Assembly (NCBI GenBank): GCA_946406115.1
Contig: OX291546.1
Span: 8,859,019-8,923,018, forward strand
Length of the DNA: 64,000 nucleotides
Direction: 5' to 3'
DNA from: Apoda limacodes
Lineage: Eukaryota; Arthropoda; Insecta; Lepidoptera; Limacodidae
Part shown: piece by piece, positions 44,976-55,945 of the stretch
Numbering within the stretch: position 1 is the first letter of the stretch
Layout of the letters: every line of letters starts with the position of its first letter
The notes under the pieces: model-generated
What the model was told of the DNA's origin: nothing
What the model saw: only the letters and a program-made list of their open reading frames with translations
Database searches by the model: none
Made by a program: the position numbers and the translations under genes

Positions 44976-46055
44976 TATCATCGTATCGATAACCTCCTCC
45001 TTTTTTGAAGTCTGTTAAAAATATGTAAGTAACACTATAGATTTATTGTTAACGTAACGTAACCTTTACAACGTATATTTTTAGTCTTATAGACTTTGCG
45101 ACGCGAGTAGCTGCTTTTTGTGGCGTATTCAGAATTTTTATAGGATTGGTACCCAGAAAAGAGTAAAACTCTGCCTCGTCCTCATTTAATTATTTTAAAG
45201 TCTCTTTTATCAAACATTTTTGTCACAATAAGTAATTATTGACTTGAAAATCACATATACATGTACATGTGAAGAAAGACTTTCAAATAGACATATGTCA
45301 TGAATAATTAATACCAATGATGCTAATTATAATATGGCTATGGCATGGACTTAATATTAGCTTTAAGAAAACTAAAGAATGGCGCACAAGTTCGAATTAA
45401 AGAAAGTTCGGACTAACCGGTGGTTTTAGAGGTATAGCTCTTTAATTTGACAGCTGTCATCTGAAATAAAGGTCTTGATAAGGTCTATCACTTCTGTTCG
45501 GAAGTGACTAGTCTACGATCGATAGTTACAGAGATACAGCCGGTTTTAGTTTGACAGCTATCATCCGAAATAAAGCTCTTCATGAGTTCTATTACTTCTG
45601 TGAACAAACAACTGGTCAATGATAAATAGTTTCTGAGATATGGGCCTATTTAGTTTGACAGCTGTCGTTCGAAACGAAGAGCTTGATGAAATCTATCACT
45701 TTTGAAAAGTAAAATTTACAAAATAAGAGCCCGTGTGAGCAATTAAGGTTTTGCCTGCCCGTAATGACACTGTTTACGAGCAAGTGTGATAAAAAAATAT
45801 ATGGTTTTAACGATTAATACTAACTTTACCGCAAAAAAATTTTTTTTTTTTTTACTAATGATTAAAAATTGATAATAAAATATTTAAAAGTTTGTAAATA
45901 TATTTTGTTTAAATTATTAAGTAACCGGACTGTTGCTACTAAAAAGGTATCAATAGTTCGGTTCTTCGTCACAACCGCACTATTGCAACTTAAAAGTTTC
46001 AGTAGTTTGGTCAACCGGACTAACAACCGGACTACTGCTACTAGAGGAAAAATTT

Positions 46056-46354
46056 GTTTGTATGTAGTCAAAATTACTTGAATTTACTTGAGTTCAAAAC
46101 ATCAGTGTTTGAAAATCAAGTTATAAGGAAAAAGGGAAACCTTTATATTGCAATGAAGTGAACCGATTTTTGGCACAAATTGGAATATAAAAGTACCTAT
46201 GGAATACTTTTAACGTGATTGATAGTTCCTACGGGAATAGGGTTTTGCTGCAGGTACAAAGAACTGTGGGGTTTGTCTAATCATTAATAAAATAAAATCA
46301 TATAGTTTAAGAATGTAATAAAAATAATAAATTCACAATATTATTTTCTTAATT
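46056..46354. other. eIF3i 3' flank
   Basis: AT-rich sequence between the MULE end and the eIF3i stop codon. It presumably contains the eIF3i 3' UTR. No AATAAA on the minus strand was found within it; a variant signal is likely. Confidence 0.35.
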
Positions 46355-49300
46355 TTACTCTCTGTTGTAATCAAAAGTATAATCGAAGTACGATTGATCA
46401 AAACTTTGGACACGAACGTAACCATCCTCTCCACCTGAGGCATAGCTTCTACCATCAGGGTGGAAAGCTAAACTGTTGATAGGACCAAAATGGCCTTTAA
46501 TACGCCCAAACTCTTCTTCAAATACTAAATGGAAGAATCTTGCATCAAATTTGCCTTGTCTAGTGGATGTAGTGGTTACGTCCATAGCATCTTGGCCACC
46601 CCCAAGAACTACATGATCCAATATAGGGCTGAGTGCTGCGGAGTTAGCTGGACGCTCAGTCTTGTACTCCTTTAGAAGTTCTAAAGAGCTTGTATCAAAT
46701 AATTTCGCTGTTTGGTCCTTTGAAGCTGTTATAAACATGGTGCCATCTCGAGACAGTTGCATGTCATTTATTTGACGAGTGTGTTCTTTTATTGAATGGA
46801 TTTTCTTTCCAGTCTGTAACAAAATCAGAAGTTTATAATACATCTTTCTGTGCACTTATTTATTTGAGTTCTTCTTGTCTTGTGATTTCTTGCCAACCAG
46901 TATTCAAAAAATGGACCTTCATATATTCTGGGGTCCTTAATGTTTAATAACTGGTAAATGATTTATTGGCACTGGCTTATTTGACATTAGCTTTTGCAGA
47001 AAACCTGATTGAATTGACCTTTCTCTTTTCCTTGTGCCTCCAAAACTACCAAGCCTAAAACTTATAAATTAGAGGTCTGTTCTTTAAAAAACATGGTACA
47101 TCGGTCACTACTGTGCGTGCATACAAACTTGTTAGGGTTCCGTAGCCAAATGACAAAAACCGGAACCCCAATGGATTCGTCATGTCTGTCTGCCTGTCCG
47201 TCCGTATGTCAAAGCCACTTTTTCGAAACTATAAGAACTATACTGTTGAAATTTGGTATGTAAATGTATTCTGTGAACCGCATTAAGATTTTCACACAAA
47301 AATAGAAAAAAAACACATATCATTTTTGTCTAAACTGGATAGTTTGCGCAACAGACACTTCCAAAGTGGTAAAATGTGTCGTCCCGCCCTGTAACTTCTA
47401 AAATAAGAGAATGATAAAACTAAAAAAAATATATGATGTACATTACCATGCAAACTTCCACTAAAATTTGTTTGAACGAGATAAATCGTATACCGCAATT
47501 TACCTTTCATTCAATCAACTATGCAAACAAAAATATTTTATATTTGAAAAATATATTTGTTTGTGTTTGTAAATTACATAAATGGTGTTAGGGTGTAGGT
47601 AGTGGGTAGGTACGGAACCTTCGGTGCGCGAGTCCAACTCGCACTTGGCCGGTTTTTTTTTGTTACCACAAACAAATTTGGATCAGGTTAAATAAGATAG
47701 TAGAAAGATAGATAATAAATTCATCGTAAAGAAACCTCTACATAAGTTCAAGTTACACTCGTCCGGTTGTTCACATTTGTTGGTTATAAGAGGTATCTAA
47801 GAGTATGGTCCAGGTACCATTAACAACGACCAAATATGACCAAATGACGTCACAACCACGGGTCCACGACGTGAATCTAAAATGATCTAACTTGACTACA
47901 AATAACCACTGCTCATAGCATGGTTTTTCCTTTTTTTTTTAGTTGTTTTATCTGTCACTGTCAAATATCGGCGCGTAAATAAATACTTGAATTATGTTTC
48001 GTTTTATATTCGTTAAACGGGTTGTAAAATTGATTCATCTTTGCTTAAAAATCACAACTAAAACCCAGAAAACCTTAGAACAAGCAAAAATCTACAGTTT
48101 ACGAAAGTAAATAAACTTTAACTGTCACTGTCAAATTTCGACTACGGGTCCAAATGTTTAACTTAATAAGCGGTATTTTTAAATTCTTTTAGATTCTGAC
48201 GTTTTACATTGCACCCTATAAAATCCCTTTGTCATTGGATAAATAGTCATAAACTATAGTACTATTCTATTTTATTTACCCTAAGATCCCATTGGATAAG
48301 GTCACCAGCTTCATGCCCAGTTATTATGGTTTCATCTAAAGTGCCCCATACCATGGAAGTAACCTTCGAATCTGTGACTTCCCATTTCAGTATTGGTGAC
48401 TGTGAAGATATAGAGTCATCAACTGTTCTTGTGTCAATTATGAATACCTGTAAATAATAGGATAAAATTTGTGTAACATGGTAACCGTTAGGATGCATAT
48501 ACATACATATAGGTATATAGTATATAGGTATATAGTAGTCGGGATTTATAGCAAGAAAGACATTATCTGTAACTTGGGCTTCGTGCAAAATCAAAATTTC
48601 TACACTTATGGTCAGTGGCTCTCTATAAATGTGGGTGTTTATAACTGCCACAAAATATTTCTTAGCGAAAGTCTTAGTTCTTCAAGTATAACTTACTGTG
48701 CACTATTTAATATATATAACATGCAAGTAAAATATCTGTCTGTGCATTTGATTACAATATTTTTTTTCAATGTTAAGAAAATTTTCTTTTGGACAAAGAC
48801 ATTAAATACAAAATTTTGAGAAGTAGTGTTTATACCATTTGGAAAAGTAGTACATTGTGCAAACTATTATAAAGCATGGTTTGGTTTTTATTACGTGTGC
48901 CATTTTAATTTTGTTGGCAATTATATTGTTTTCTTTTTACTTTATTAAAAAACAAAAGCGACATTGATTCTCTATTAAGAGGGTGCGTTTTTAAATTTGC
49001 AACTAATTTACCAACTCATTATAAGCATAAATACAGGGGTCATTAGTCTTCGAGCTATCGTCGACCAAACAAGTCTATTGGGAAGAAATTGTAAAATATG
49101 GGGAAAAGTCAAGTTCCACACTATGGCGCCAGACCATACTGGAAGAGATGTCATCCGTTTACGGTGACTCTTGTCCAAGTAAAACTATGGTTTACAAGTG
49201 GTATACCCTCTTTAAAAAACAGCAGACAGGGAGTCACTTGGAGACAGCCCACGGCCAGGAAGGCCAATCAAGATGATCACTCCGGAAATTATTCAAAAAG

Positions 49301-52001
49301 TCAAAAAAATTGTTAAATTGCTCAACTAAAGAGGAAACAGCTTTTAAAATTCTTCAAGTTTCAAAAGTCAGCACAAGATAGGTGCCAAGAATGCTCATGC
49401 CGCTTCAAAAACAATAGCGCATGGAGTGTTCTTGTGCATTTTTGGACCTCTGTAGGGAAGACAAAGATGGAGGGTTGGCTCAAATAGTTATTGGTGATGA
49501 AAATTGGGTTGGGATGTTTATGGACCTGAGTCTAAACAGGACTATGCAGTGGCACTCCACCACCCAAAAAGTTTAAGGTGTCACAATCGGCTGGGAAAAT
49601 CATGGCAACAGTCTTTTGGGACTCGAAAGGAATCCTGTTCATAGATTACAAAGATAAAGTGTCTCCATAACCAGAGAAGCATAGTACTTCAATCCTAGAG
49701 CAATAAAAGGAAGCCATCAAGGAGAAAAGAAGGGGAAAATCGACAAAAGTGTCCTCCTTCTGCACGACAATGCGCCTAATCACAAGAGCTACATTGCGAT
49801 GGCTGCCCTGTAGAAGGTAGGCTTCAAAATTTTGCCGCACCCACCCACAGTCCTGACCTGGCTTCTAATGATTATTGCCTATTTCCAACCTTGAAAAAAA
49901 CTCTGTGGAAAAAATGTTATCAAGCGATCAAGAAGTAAAGGATGCAGTTTCAACATATTTTTTAGACAGAGATAAAAAAAATTTGAGGGTATATGTAAGT
50001 TAATTGAAAGATCCGAAAAATGTATTATGGTAGGAGGTGAATATTTAAAAAGGTAAAATAAATTTGGATTTTTATTTCCACTCCTTACCCATCATTCTGC
50101 AAACTTAAAAACATTTCCCTGGTATTTTTCATTTTATGGCAATAATAAAAATATATACAAAATATAAGAACATACTTCACATGGATGACCCATGGCTTTG
50201 TCTGTGGTGTAAGCTGCTTGGTAAGCACTGTAACTGAAGTTGCAAGTTCTAACTGAAGATTGGGTCTTAACTGAGGCTATATTTTTACCAGTCTCCAGAT
50301 CCCACAATCTGTAATAAACAAAATAAAATAATGTGTGAGTACAATACAACTTGCAGATATTTTGATCTATAGAAGTATAGAATGCTAATGGGAAACATAA
50401 ATCAACTAAAAATTCAAATGCTTTTTTGAAGTCAATAAACAACTGTTTCTGAGTCAAAATGGCATTCTGGTGAGAAGAAACTGCAAAACTCTCCAGCAGT
50501 AACTCTTTTAATTAATCAATATAAAATTATCGTAAACTATTATAACACAAGAAAAAAAATTTTTATCCCATGCATTTTTATCATCTGTTTCACAATTTTT
50601 TTGAACTTTTTTGAGTTTAATTGACATACTTCTGCCGGGTTTCTATTGTAAAAACGAATACATTGTCCTTTAAATTACTTATCTATTTTCTTAAGCCTTG
50701 TGTGGATCAGAGCAAGTTTGTGTCTATTTCAAGTATTATGATTATGAATGTCACTATTCTTTGTAAAGCAATCAATATTTTTATGAACATAAATGAGATT
50801 ATCTAATATATACTGAGATAGTAAAGTTAAGCCCTAGATTTCCTTAAATTTATCTCCTAATTAGTGTCTATAGGATAGATTCTAAATTGCTCCAACAGCC
50901 CTCTTTTTTGTTTAAATATTAGCTTCATGTCCCCATAGTAAAATACAGTAGGACATCACTCTATAAAAGTAGCTGAAGTATACTATTGGGGCAGTAGCTG
51001 CCCCTGTAAGTTGACAGTTAAAAAGATTCATCAATCTAGCTATACATATGTAGAACCCACTGAAGCTTTGTGTCTAGGGTAATGCTTAAGAATACTGTAT
51101 TATCTTCAATATCTAACTGCTCCTCGTTTATAAATACACTAGTTCTTACCTGACTGACATTTGATGTTAAAAATTTTATACATTTTGTTTTCCTGCTTTT
51201 TAGAAGTAAATTTTGTTGAACCAGTAGACAACTTTATTCAGACAGTTGTTAACTCTTCAACCGGCACTACTTTTGTCAAATTATTTCTACTAATGAGCTT
51301 TAGTGCACATGCAGTTTATGGCTGACATGTTGTGGAACAGCTGGCATGGTGAGACAAACAACTTATATAATTAAACAATAAGGTTTCCGTTTTTGACATT
51401 TCATTACACAATCTTTAAAGATACTTATTTCCATAACATTTATTGTGCCAGCCAACATCCGTAACAAGCCAGAAAACATTTTTTGTCTTAGCAATAAATG
51501 CAAATTTACTAAATTAGGCAATTGGGTTGGAACCTTGGCAGGCGATAATTACTTGCCAGAGTGACATAGAATTAGAATAAACTTTAGTAAAATAGGTAAG
51601 GAATAAGATTCTTTGAACCTGCATGTGCTGTCACCACCACCTGTGATGAGATGAATGCTTTGCCAATCAACATCAAGACACCATACAACACCACCATGTC
51701 CATTGAATGTGCCTAGACGTTCTCCATTCAGTGACCACCACACGTTTGGCTTTGAATCCTTTGCAGCAGAGAACAACAAGTCTCCTTCTCTGTTGTATTT
51801 AATTTGCGTGATAGCACGTTCATGACCTTGCAACATAAGCGGTTTCTGAAAACACCAAATACCTATAAAAGTTGTCGAAATTTGTACTGACATATAGGTA
51901 ACCAATATCGTGTTGAGACACGATATTGGTTGTAAACGTGGTTCTTAGTATATCGGTGTGTAAATTTAACTACAGTTCATATATTCTTACAACCTTACCA
52001 T
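46355..52001 (-). CDS. eIF3i: Translation initiation factor eIF3 subunit i (5 exons, 329 aa)
   Basis: Minus-strand exons: 52001-51999, 51845-51619, 50308-50176, 48447-48280, 46813-46355, total 990 nt, all GT/AG and phase-consistent. The first coding exon is only the ATG followed by GTAAGG. The protein then starts [20 protein letters not shown], matching the human start MKPILLQGHER. It is a seven-bladed WD40 propeller that in the family anchors the eIF3b-g-i module on the 40S ribosome. Diagnostic blocks are [57 protein letters not shown] and [20 protein letters not shown]. Length is close to human (325 aa). Intron 3 holds a dead mariner and the last intron a repeat. The gene is convergent with PPP6C across a transposon block. 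Intact and expected to be essential. Confidence 0.95.
47130..47665 (-). repeat. Interspersed repeat, reverse orientation
   Basis: The reverse complement starts AAACCGGCCAAGTGCGAGTT GGACTCGCGCACC and later carries GTTGAAATTT-type and GACGGACAGGCAGACAGACA motifs, ending GGAACCCTAAC. This is a very common lepidopteran interspersed repeat. It shares phrases with 7255-7955. In eIF3i intron 4. Confidence 0.7.
48981..50119 (+). pseudogene. Dead mariner transposon
   Basis: The ends GGGTGCGTTTTTAAATTTGC and the reverse complement of TGCAAACTTAAAAACATTTCCC are inverted repeats. Within, on the plus strand, are the helix-turn-helix-like [11 protein letters not shown] and [12 protein letters not shown] linker, then [29 protein letters not shown] and [10 protein letters not shown], the mariner D-motif HDNA.PH. 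Numerous stops and frameshifts. About 1.14 kb, near the usual 1.2-1.3 kb mariner length, so nearly full length but inactive. Lies in eIF3i intron 3, opposite strand. Confidence 0.82.
50449..50515 (+). repeat. LINE tail scrap
   Basis: Contains AGTCAAAATGGCATTCTGGT GAGAAGAAACTGC and CTCCAGCAGTAAC, matching 350-405. In eIF3i intron 2. Confidence 0.6.
50516..51618. other. eIF3i intron 2, remainder
   Basis: No exon or recognised repeat. Around 50880-51100 short peptide-like stretches on the minus strand resemble degraded LINE sequence but are too decayed to call. Confidence 0.35.
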
Positions 52002-52575
52002 TTTTATAGTATATTTTTTTAAATATTATTAACTTTATGGAAATTTTAAGGTTATTTGATGCAACGAAAGAAAAAAAATATCACGTCACGTCTATCATAT
52101 TTTTTAAGAATTTTTGGCTTGGATACTATCTGTTGGCGAAACCGGTCATGTGTGGAGTGTAGCGTTCAAGCGATTGACTTCCTTAGCGCCCTTAGCTATA
52201 GGGCGAACGGAACGCCGCGTTCCATCTAGTTAGCGGTTAGTTAACAGTTTGCGTTACATTAGTTTTTAAAGCTATTTAGTAACAAAATTTAAATTTGACT
52301 TCTAGCGTTATGTTTAACCGGTTTTGCTGCGAAATATTGGTACCAAAAACCCATCCAATAGTCTGATTGGAATCCGTTTATTTTTAACTGAGTTCAAAAA
52401 GGAGGAAGTTATCAATTCGAAATTTTTCCCTTTTATTCAAAGTTGACAGAAAAAAAACTAATTTTGACGACGTAAGTAGTGCACTTTCTCGGGTTCTTCA
52501 GTAGTTTACAACAAATAACTTATTTCTTAATGCGAAAAAGACTAAGTAGTCCGGGTCCTATTGACATGAACCCTG
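52002..52575. other. eIF3i upstream region
   Basis: Presumed 5' UTR and promoter of eIF3i. A GC-richer patch lies at 52140-52240 (for example GAACGGAACGCCGCGTTCC, itself nearly palindromic). No TATA box is assignable. Confidence 0.35.
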
Positions 52576-52658
52576 CAGATTGTGACTTAAGCATGAAACT
52601 TGGTACAGGTGTAGCCTAGGTCAAAATGATTAGATTAAGCCCGGTTCTCACCAGTTCC
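52576..52658 (+). repeat. 83-bp repeat, left arm
   Basis: Matches the reverse complement of 54583-54665 at 78 of 83 positions (core AAAATGATTAGATTAAGCCC). The arms are 1.9 kb apart and enclose a SINE and the TGCDT-family pseudogene. Confidence 0.9.
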
Positions 52659-52659
52659 A

Positions 52660-52978
52660 CATATTGTATGTTTGCAGTCTCATACGTCCCCAAGGAGTCC
52701 GCGAGGGCAATTTGGGCCATAGCCCACACGCTAGCCCAGTGCGGATTGTGGACTTCACATACCTACGTCTTTTTTTTTGACGTATGCAGGTTTTGTCACG
52801 ATGTTTTCCTTCACAGAAAAGTCAGTGGTGTGAATATTCAATGTAAATTACATGTACAATGTACATTGAACTTGAGAAATTAAGAAAAAGTCTCATTGGT
52901 ACATGCCGAATTTGAACCTCCGCCCCTCAGAACGGGAGCCAGTCACAGATACCACTCGGCCACCACCGACCGATTATA
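52660..52978 (-). repeat. SINE-like repeat, copy 2
   Basis: The tRNA-like head is on the right (reverse complement GGTGGCCGAGTGGTATCTGT, then GGAGGTTCAAATTCGGCATG as a B-box-like segment). The body shares GTGCGGATTGTGGACTTCA, TTTTTGACGTATGCAGG and AAGAAAAAGTCTCATTGGTA with 25755-25980. Confidence 0.72.
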
Positions 52979-53005
52979 GTATGTACCATAATTAAGGTTC
53001 CCAAA

Positions 53006-53711
53006 ATGTTAGCATCTTTTATAGGTTTTGCTAAGGCAAATGTACTGCACCTATTTCACGCATTTACTGGCTGCGACACTGTGTCTGCGTTCCTCGAAAG
53101 TGGCAAAAAGACTGCTTTAGATGCTTGGAATGCCTACCCGGAGTTAACGAGTGCTCTAAGTGTGTTAATGTCGTCTGGAATCTTAAATGACGATACCCTG
53201 TCTAAGTATGTGGTGGCTGTTTACGACAGGCAAGTCTCTTTGTAATCTTATCTATTTCCAAACTACGAGTAATATGTATGAGTAATATGAGAGTTAACAC
53301 TCATGTCTACATAAATATGTAATTACAAGTGCTCACAATTTTTATTTTAGGTCCAGCAGATTTACAACTGTAAACGAATGTAGGAAACATTTGTTTACTA
53401 AAAAGGATCGTCAGTTCGAGCTCATACCACCTTCCAAAGATGCTCTTCATCAACAATATGCAAATGTATATCAAGGAGTGTTTGTGTAGGGTCAAACGGC
53501 AGCTCAACAAAATTTACCCAATCCCGATGACTGGGGATGGATTGAAATCGATAATGTCTGAGTGCCGCACTGGACAACAGCACCTGTTGCTGCCCGTGCT
53601 TGTTTAGAGCTAGTACGATGCAAGTGCAAACAAAAATGCAGTAACAGGTGCAGTTGTATAAAACAAGGGTTGAGCTGCACTGATCTATGTGTATGCAGTG
53701 GAAAACATTAA
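53006..53711 (+). pseudogene. Broken copy of a multicopy TGCDT-motif gene family
   Basis: The first block (53006-53230) reads HLFHAFTGCDTVSAFLESGK KTALDAWNAYPELTSAL. A likely intron with a GC donor (GACAG/GCAAGT at 53230) and acceptor at 53350 leads to SSRFTTVNECRKHLFTKKDR and YQGVFV. The same frame then continues through TAG (53487-53489) to NLPNPDDWGWIEIDN, through TGA (53559-53561) to VPHWTTAPVAARACLELVRC. It ends in a cysteine cluster (CKCKQKCSNRCSCI, CTDLCVCSGKH) at TAA 53709-53711. Both internal stops sit where relatives appear to have Trp. The family is repeated in many invertebrate genomes and has no established function that I can name. The N-terminus is missing. Confidence 0.7.
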
Positions 53712-54109
53712 ATAAATTGAAGATTTTCAAATATTAAGATATCTGTTATTTAATTTGCAGTATATTAAGTATAAAAACTAAATTTACTATATCAAAATGA
53801 TGTTAAACTCTAATAGGATTTTTTTAAATTTTACCACTCACCTTCTTATCTATCGCGTCTCTTGACCTCAATGTTGCGTAGCGTTCCGGTTTTATTTTGA
53901 GCATAATGTATGTAATAAGTACATTTTTTAAATATTTTTAAAAACTAGAATAGCAATGTAAGTCCCCGGTTTATTTTTATTTTTATGATAATTAACTAAT
54001 TTCAAAGTGACACGTAACCAAAAAATAATACTTTTGAATTTTAGTTTTCTTAAAAAATATATATGTTTAATATAAAGGTATTAAAAAAATTCCTTAATCT
54101 CAATGCCGC

Positions 54110-54512
54110 ATCCTTTATTTATATGAAAATGTCATCAAAGACAGACCTTGGTAAAATCACGACGCGTTAACGATGACTTATTGACTTAAGGCGCTCGCTG
54201 CTGTACGTAGCAAAACGAAAACGCGAGGTGTATTCATAATTTTTATCTGGCAGTTTTTGTATAATAAGTATATATTTAATATATATTTTCATAAAATAAA
54301 ATACCTACGCTATCTAGTCATATTTATTTTTATCTTATAAAGTAAGTATTTTTTACGTGACATCCGTTTAAAGAGAAAATTGTTTGTAGTTATTTTCAGT
54401 TTTTAACTACAATTTCCATTTTTTTGTATAGAGAGGTATTATCAAATATGAATTCCTCATACTTCATTTATACGAAATGACACCAAAGACGGCCCCTGGT
54501 GCAATCTCGGAT
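54110..54512. repeat. Pair of diverged direct repeats
   Basis: Positions about 54110-54160 (CATCAAAGACAGACCTTGGT) and about 54462-54512 (CACCAAAGACGGCCCCTGGT) align over about 50 bp, both preceded by TTTATTTATATGAAA-like text. They are about 350 bp apart. Origin unknown. Confidence 0.55.
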
Positions 54513-54582
54513 CTGATGATTTTTTTGTTTGCAGAGCGGCGTGAGCGTAATTCAACCAACCCCCCTCCCCAGCCCCGTGGGC

Positions 54583-54665
54583 GGAACTGATGGGAACCGG
54601 GCTTAATCTAATCATTTTGACCAAGGCTACACCTGTACCAAGTTTCATACTTGAGTCACAATCTG
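54583..54665 (-). repeat. 83-bp repeat, right arm
   Basis: Inverted partner of 52576-52658 (five mismatches). It abuts the LINE remnant that begins near 54700. Confidence 0.9.
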
Positions 54666-54699
54666 AATGGTCTCCATACAAGAGCTGGCAACAAGACCC

Positions 54700-55340
54700 G
54701 TACTTAAAGTGTTTAAAATTTATGATGCCAAATGTCAAAAACATAAGTACAAAAATATCCTTAAACGGAGAAGAAATAAAACTATTAGACTCAACAGTGT
54801 TTCTAGGTATTACATGAGACAATAGGCTGCAGTGGAACCCTCACATCTCAGTTCTGGCAGGGAAACTCAGCTGCCTATGCAGTTAGGAAAGTTAGGCAGC
54901 TTACAGATGTTGACACTGCTCGCTTTGTCTATTTTGGCTATTTCCATTCCGTCATGTCTTATGGCATTTTGCTTTGGGCCTTACCCCATTACCAGCTGAT
55001 ATTGATACAGTCTTTATTTTGCAAAAGAGAGCAGTACGGTCAATCTATAACTTAGGACCTCGAATTTCTCTTTGGGAACTATTTAGGGAAATTGATATTT
55101 TAACTGTTCCTTGCCAATATATCTTCGCTTGTATAATGTATGAACGCAAAAATTGACATTTATTTACTAAAAATAGTGACCTTCACAGTATTAATACAAG
55201 GAATAAGGATAAATTGATAGTTCCAAAATTTCGTCTTCAGAAGGTACGATCAGTTGCAAAACTGCATATAGAATTTCAAAACAAAATAGAATGGCAAGGC
55301 GTAGTCAATCACACACTTAAAGAAATAAAGTAATATGTCT
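54700..55340 (+). pseudogene. LINE reverse transcriptase C-terminal remnant
   Basis: Plus-strand frames give NGEEIKLLDSTVFLGIT, DNRLQWNPHISVLAGKLS, VRKVRQLTDVDTARFVYFGY, IDTVFILQKRAVRSIYNLGP and FREIDILTVPCQYIFACIMY, the post-catalytic region of an insect LINE ORF2. At least two frameshifts and stops occur. The catalytic RT and endonuclease are absent: a 5'-truncated dead copy. Confidence 0.82.
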
Positions 55341-55790
55341 TGTGGAACCTGAGTAATATAAGTTTCATTTAATATTGTATATAATAATTTCACTAAGAAA
55401 ATTATCGTATCCGTAGCCTAGTGGATAGACGTATCAGATCTTATTCTTATTTTTGGAGTAAACAGAAACAAAACTGTATGTCGAAAGCAAACATAAAAAA
55501 AAATGCTTTTCAACGTTGGATTATAGCTAAGGTATTGAATTTTGGACATATTAGGATTTGGACCCATTCGCATTTGCACCAATTCGTATAAATTCGGTTA
55601 AGTTTTTGGAGGATGAAAGTAGGTTAAACAAAAGACCGATTTTTATGATTGTGAGTAAGGTATAATTAGCTTGAGGCGCAGTTGTCCCTATCTCTCAACG
55701 GTGTCTAGGCCCGGGTGTTAGCACGACAGCAATTGTATTTCCAAATACCTATGTGTGTATCCGATTGGTTCTGATATTTCTTAAGTGTCA

Positions 55791-55945
55791 AGGGAGCTTG
55801 TAGCAAATAAGGGAGAAGTACTCGAGTTTCCCGATTCCGGGAACACGAAGTTTCGAAAGGCAAGTTGTATTTCCAAAAATTGTGCCTCCAAGAATGCGAG
55901 ACCCGAGTAGAGTTCTCCAGAATCGTTTACAATAAGTTCCCACTT
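55791..55945. mobile_element. Hairpin element family, copy in the eIF3i-HR4 spacer
   Basis: Starts AGGGAGCTTGTAGC and ends AATAAGTTCCCACTT. The interior shares CTCGAGTTTCC, GCGAGACCCGAGTA and CTCCAGAATCGTTTACAATA with 58650-58818. About 150 bp, non-coding. Confidence 0.65.

Larger units (their letters stand above)
42420..46047 (-). mobile_element. MULE-like transposon with long repetitive terminal inverted repeats
   Basis: The outer ends CCTCTAGTAGCAGTAGTCCG (42420) and its inverse ending at 46047 are flanked by AAAAGTTT and AAAAATTT, a near-perfect 8-bp duplication. Terminal inverted repeats extend for about 620-980 bp (42420 to about 43400 against about 45425-46047). They contain the palindrome TGACAGCTGTCA or variants repeated every 60-105 bp: six copies on the left (about 42911, 43018, 43077, 43180, 43275, 43379) and three on the right (about 45448, 45553, 45655). 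A MULE transposase scrap lies inside (43835-44062). A LINE tail is inserted at 44796-44975. About 3.6 kb. Confidence 0.8.

Noticed and set aside
54457..54822. 121-codon minus-strand ORF
   Set aside because: It spans the 83-bp repeat arm and the start of the LINE remnant on the opposite strand; composition is low-information and no family matches.
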